A stretch of 7,420 nt of DNA from an uncultured Bacilli bacterium (lineage in GTDB: Bacteria; Bacillota_I; Bacilli_A; RF39; UBA660): assembly GCA_947629195.1 (NCBI GenBank), contig CANRCS010000049.1, positions 1-7,420 on the forward strand, given 5' to 3'. The notes beneath the pieces are model-generated. The model saw only the letters and a list, made by a program, of their open reading frames with translations. It was not told the DNA's origin and searched no databases. The translations under genes and the position numbers were made by a program. Below, piece by piece: positions 6,699-7,420 of the stretch. Each line of letters begins with the position of its first letter. The stretch's first letter is position 1.

Positions 6699-6748
6699 TA
6701 AGTTTTAATATATTTGTCAAATCATTATGTAAAGTATAAATAAATCTA

Positions 6749-6778
6749 TTGACTTAGCAATAATTGTTTTTGTATTAT
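6749..6778 (+). promoter_or_regulatory. Sigma-A-type promoter of the repeat-protein gene
   Basis: TTGACT (6749-6754, five of six to TTGACA) and TATTAT (6773-6778, five of six to TATAAT) are separated by 18 bp. Transcription would start at about 6783-6786, right at the TTGGAGG ribosome binding site, giving a leader of only about 13-15 nt. No terminator was seen between the PBP gene and this promoter, so some read-through from the PBP gene is possible. Confidence 0.7.
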
Positions 6779-6782
6779 ATAC

Positions 6783-6789
6783 TTGGAGG
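6783..6789 (+). promoter_or_regulatory. Ribosome binding site that fixes the repeat-protein start
   Basis: TTGGAGG, with GGAGG ending eight bases before ATG 6798. The TTG is in frame and could be misread as the start, adding MEAVI, but it is the binding site of the ATG and lies at or upstream of the predicted transcription start. Confidence 0.8.
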
Positions 6790-6797
6790 CGGTTATA

Positions 6798-7418
6798 ATG
6801 GACAAAGATAATAATATGAATACACGTGATTTTATTAAAATGTATGAGGAAGGAAATACAAATCTTTTAGACGGAAATAGTGATTATTCGACTGTGGTTG
6901 ATGATGAGAACAAGAAAAAATTAGAAGAATTATATCAACAAAAAGAACTATTACAAACAATTACTCTCGACTATGAAAATTATCCAACTAATCTTGTGGA
7001 TTCAAATCTTGCGAATAAGTTAGAAGAATTATTTAAACAAGGAAAATTAAAAAGTGCAAAAAAACAATATGGTTTTAAACCTTTTAGGAAGAGCGCCACT
7101 TCAGATTTTGATGAATATGAATATAATGGGAAAAAAATTGCTCGTGTTGCTGGTGATAAAGGTTTTGACGAATATGAATATAATGGAAGAAGATTTATTC
7201 GTGTTAATGACAATAAAGTTTTTGATGAATATGAGTATAATGGAGAAAAATTTGTTCGCGTTATTAGCGATAAAGATTTTGAATCCAATATTTTGAATAA
7301 TAATGGGGAAAAAATAAAAAAAGGTGATTTTCTTTGGATAAAAGTTGAAAGTCAAAAAGATATATTTAATATCATATTTCCTGGTATAATTGATGATAGT
7401 AAAGGTAAAAGTAAATAA
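6798..7418 (+). CDS. Uncharacterised protein with three 19-residue tandem repeats
   Basis: I cannot assign a function. The 206-residue product has no signal peptide or membrane helix and is probably cytoplasmic. Residues 1-35 are polar. Residues 36-90 look helical and contain two related segments, KKLEELYQQ (40-48) and NKLEELFKQ (73-81). Residues 104-160 are three tandem units, each beginning FDEYEYNG and continuing with two charged residues, a hydrophobic one and (I/F/V)xRV. A degenerate continuation, NNNGEKIKKGDFLWIKVES, starts near residue 168. The YNGkkfvRV element followed by GDxxWxkVe resembles, from memory, beta-rich C-terminal modules of uncharacterised Firmicute proteins; this is a weak recollection, not a match I can verify. 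The gene has its own sigma-A-like promoter and a strong GGAGG. It lies 99 nt after the PBP gene on the same strand and is complete, ending two bases before the window edge. Confidence 0.85.
   Translation: MDKDNNMNTRDFIKMYEEGNTNLLDGNSDYSTVVDDENKKKLEELYQQKELLQTITLDYENYPTNLVDSNLANKLEELFKQGKLKSAKKQYGFKPFRKSATSDFDEYEYNGKKIARVAGDKGFDEYEYNGRRFIRVNDNKVFDEYEYNGEKFVRVISDKDFESNILNNNGEKIKKGDFLWIKVESQKDIFNIIFPGIIDDSKGKSK
7107..7277 (+). repeat. Three tandem 57-bp coding repeats
   Basis: Units at 7107-7163, 7164-7220 and 7221-7277 follow each other without gaps and in frame. The first 24 bases, encoding FDEYEYNG, are almost identical, differing only at silent third positions. The last 33 bases vary mostly at amino-acid-changing positions, apart from a conserved Arg-Val codon pair. 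This looks like duplication followed by divergence of the second half of each unit. Confidence 0.9.
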
Positions 7419-7420
7419 TA

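Noticed and set aside
6705..6740. Terminator between the PBP and repeat-protein genes.
   Set aside because: Only a weak ATTTG-T-CAAAT palindrome without G-C content or T-run is present, so no terminator is called.
6980..7355. Open frames on the minus strand and in another plus frame over the repeat-protein gene.
   Set aside because: They are shadows created by the tandem repeats in the true frame, lack ribosome binding sites and have low-complexity products.

Overview
The window is very AT-rich, uses few C- or G-ending codons and has strong AGGAGG ribosome binding sites. Together with an RNA polymerase delta subunit (RpoE), a DUF1934-argS gene pair and the prfA-prmC-spoIIR gene order, this points to a low-G+C Firmicute of the class Bacilli. 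An uncultivated gut lineage related to Erysipelotrichia or RF39 would fit, but that placement is inference. The key sporulation signalling gene spoIIR suggests the organism, or a recent ancestor, forms endospores. Tryptophan is read from TGG. The seven complete genes stop at TAA (five) or TAG (two), never TGA.

Minus strand, 4626 down to 1. The first unit is a DUF1934 (YwiB-like) gene, argS and rpoE. The first two share one base at the stop/start junction, and the argS stop lies inside the rpoE ribosome binding site. An extended -10 promoter precedes the unit and a compact intrinsic terminator starts at the rpoE stop codon. The second unit starts just beyond that terminator at its own extended -10 promoter: prfA (RF1), prmC (the methyltransferase that modifies the RF1 GGQ motif) and the 5' part of spoIIR, which runs off the left edge. 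A hairpin between prmC and spoIIR covers part of the spoIIR ribosome binding site.

Plus strand, 4740 to 7418. A class A penicillin-binding protein (glycosyltransferase plus transpeptidase) is read divergently from the DUF1934 gene. Its upstream region has no good housekeeping promoter but has a good match to the sporulation sigma-E consensus. It is followed by a gene for a 206-residue protein of unknown function, driven by its own sigma-A-like promoter, with three near-identical 19-residue tandem repeats.

Functional picture: most of the window is core translation and transcription machinery. The most interesting thread is sporulation. SpoIIR is the forespore signal that triggers sigma-E activation in the mother cell, and a cell-wall synthase a few kilobases away carries a candidate sigma-E promoter. 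The repeat protein at the right end is the least explained gene. No mobile element, CRISPR array, tRNA or rRNA was seen, and no stretch over about 115 bases lacks a gene.
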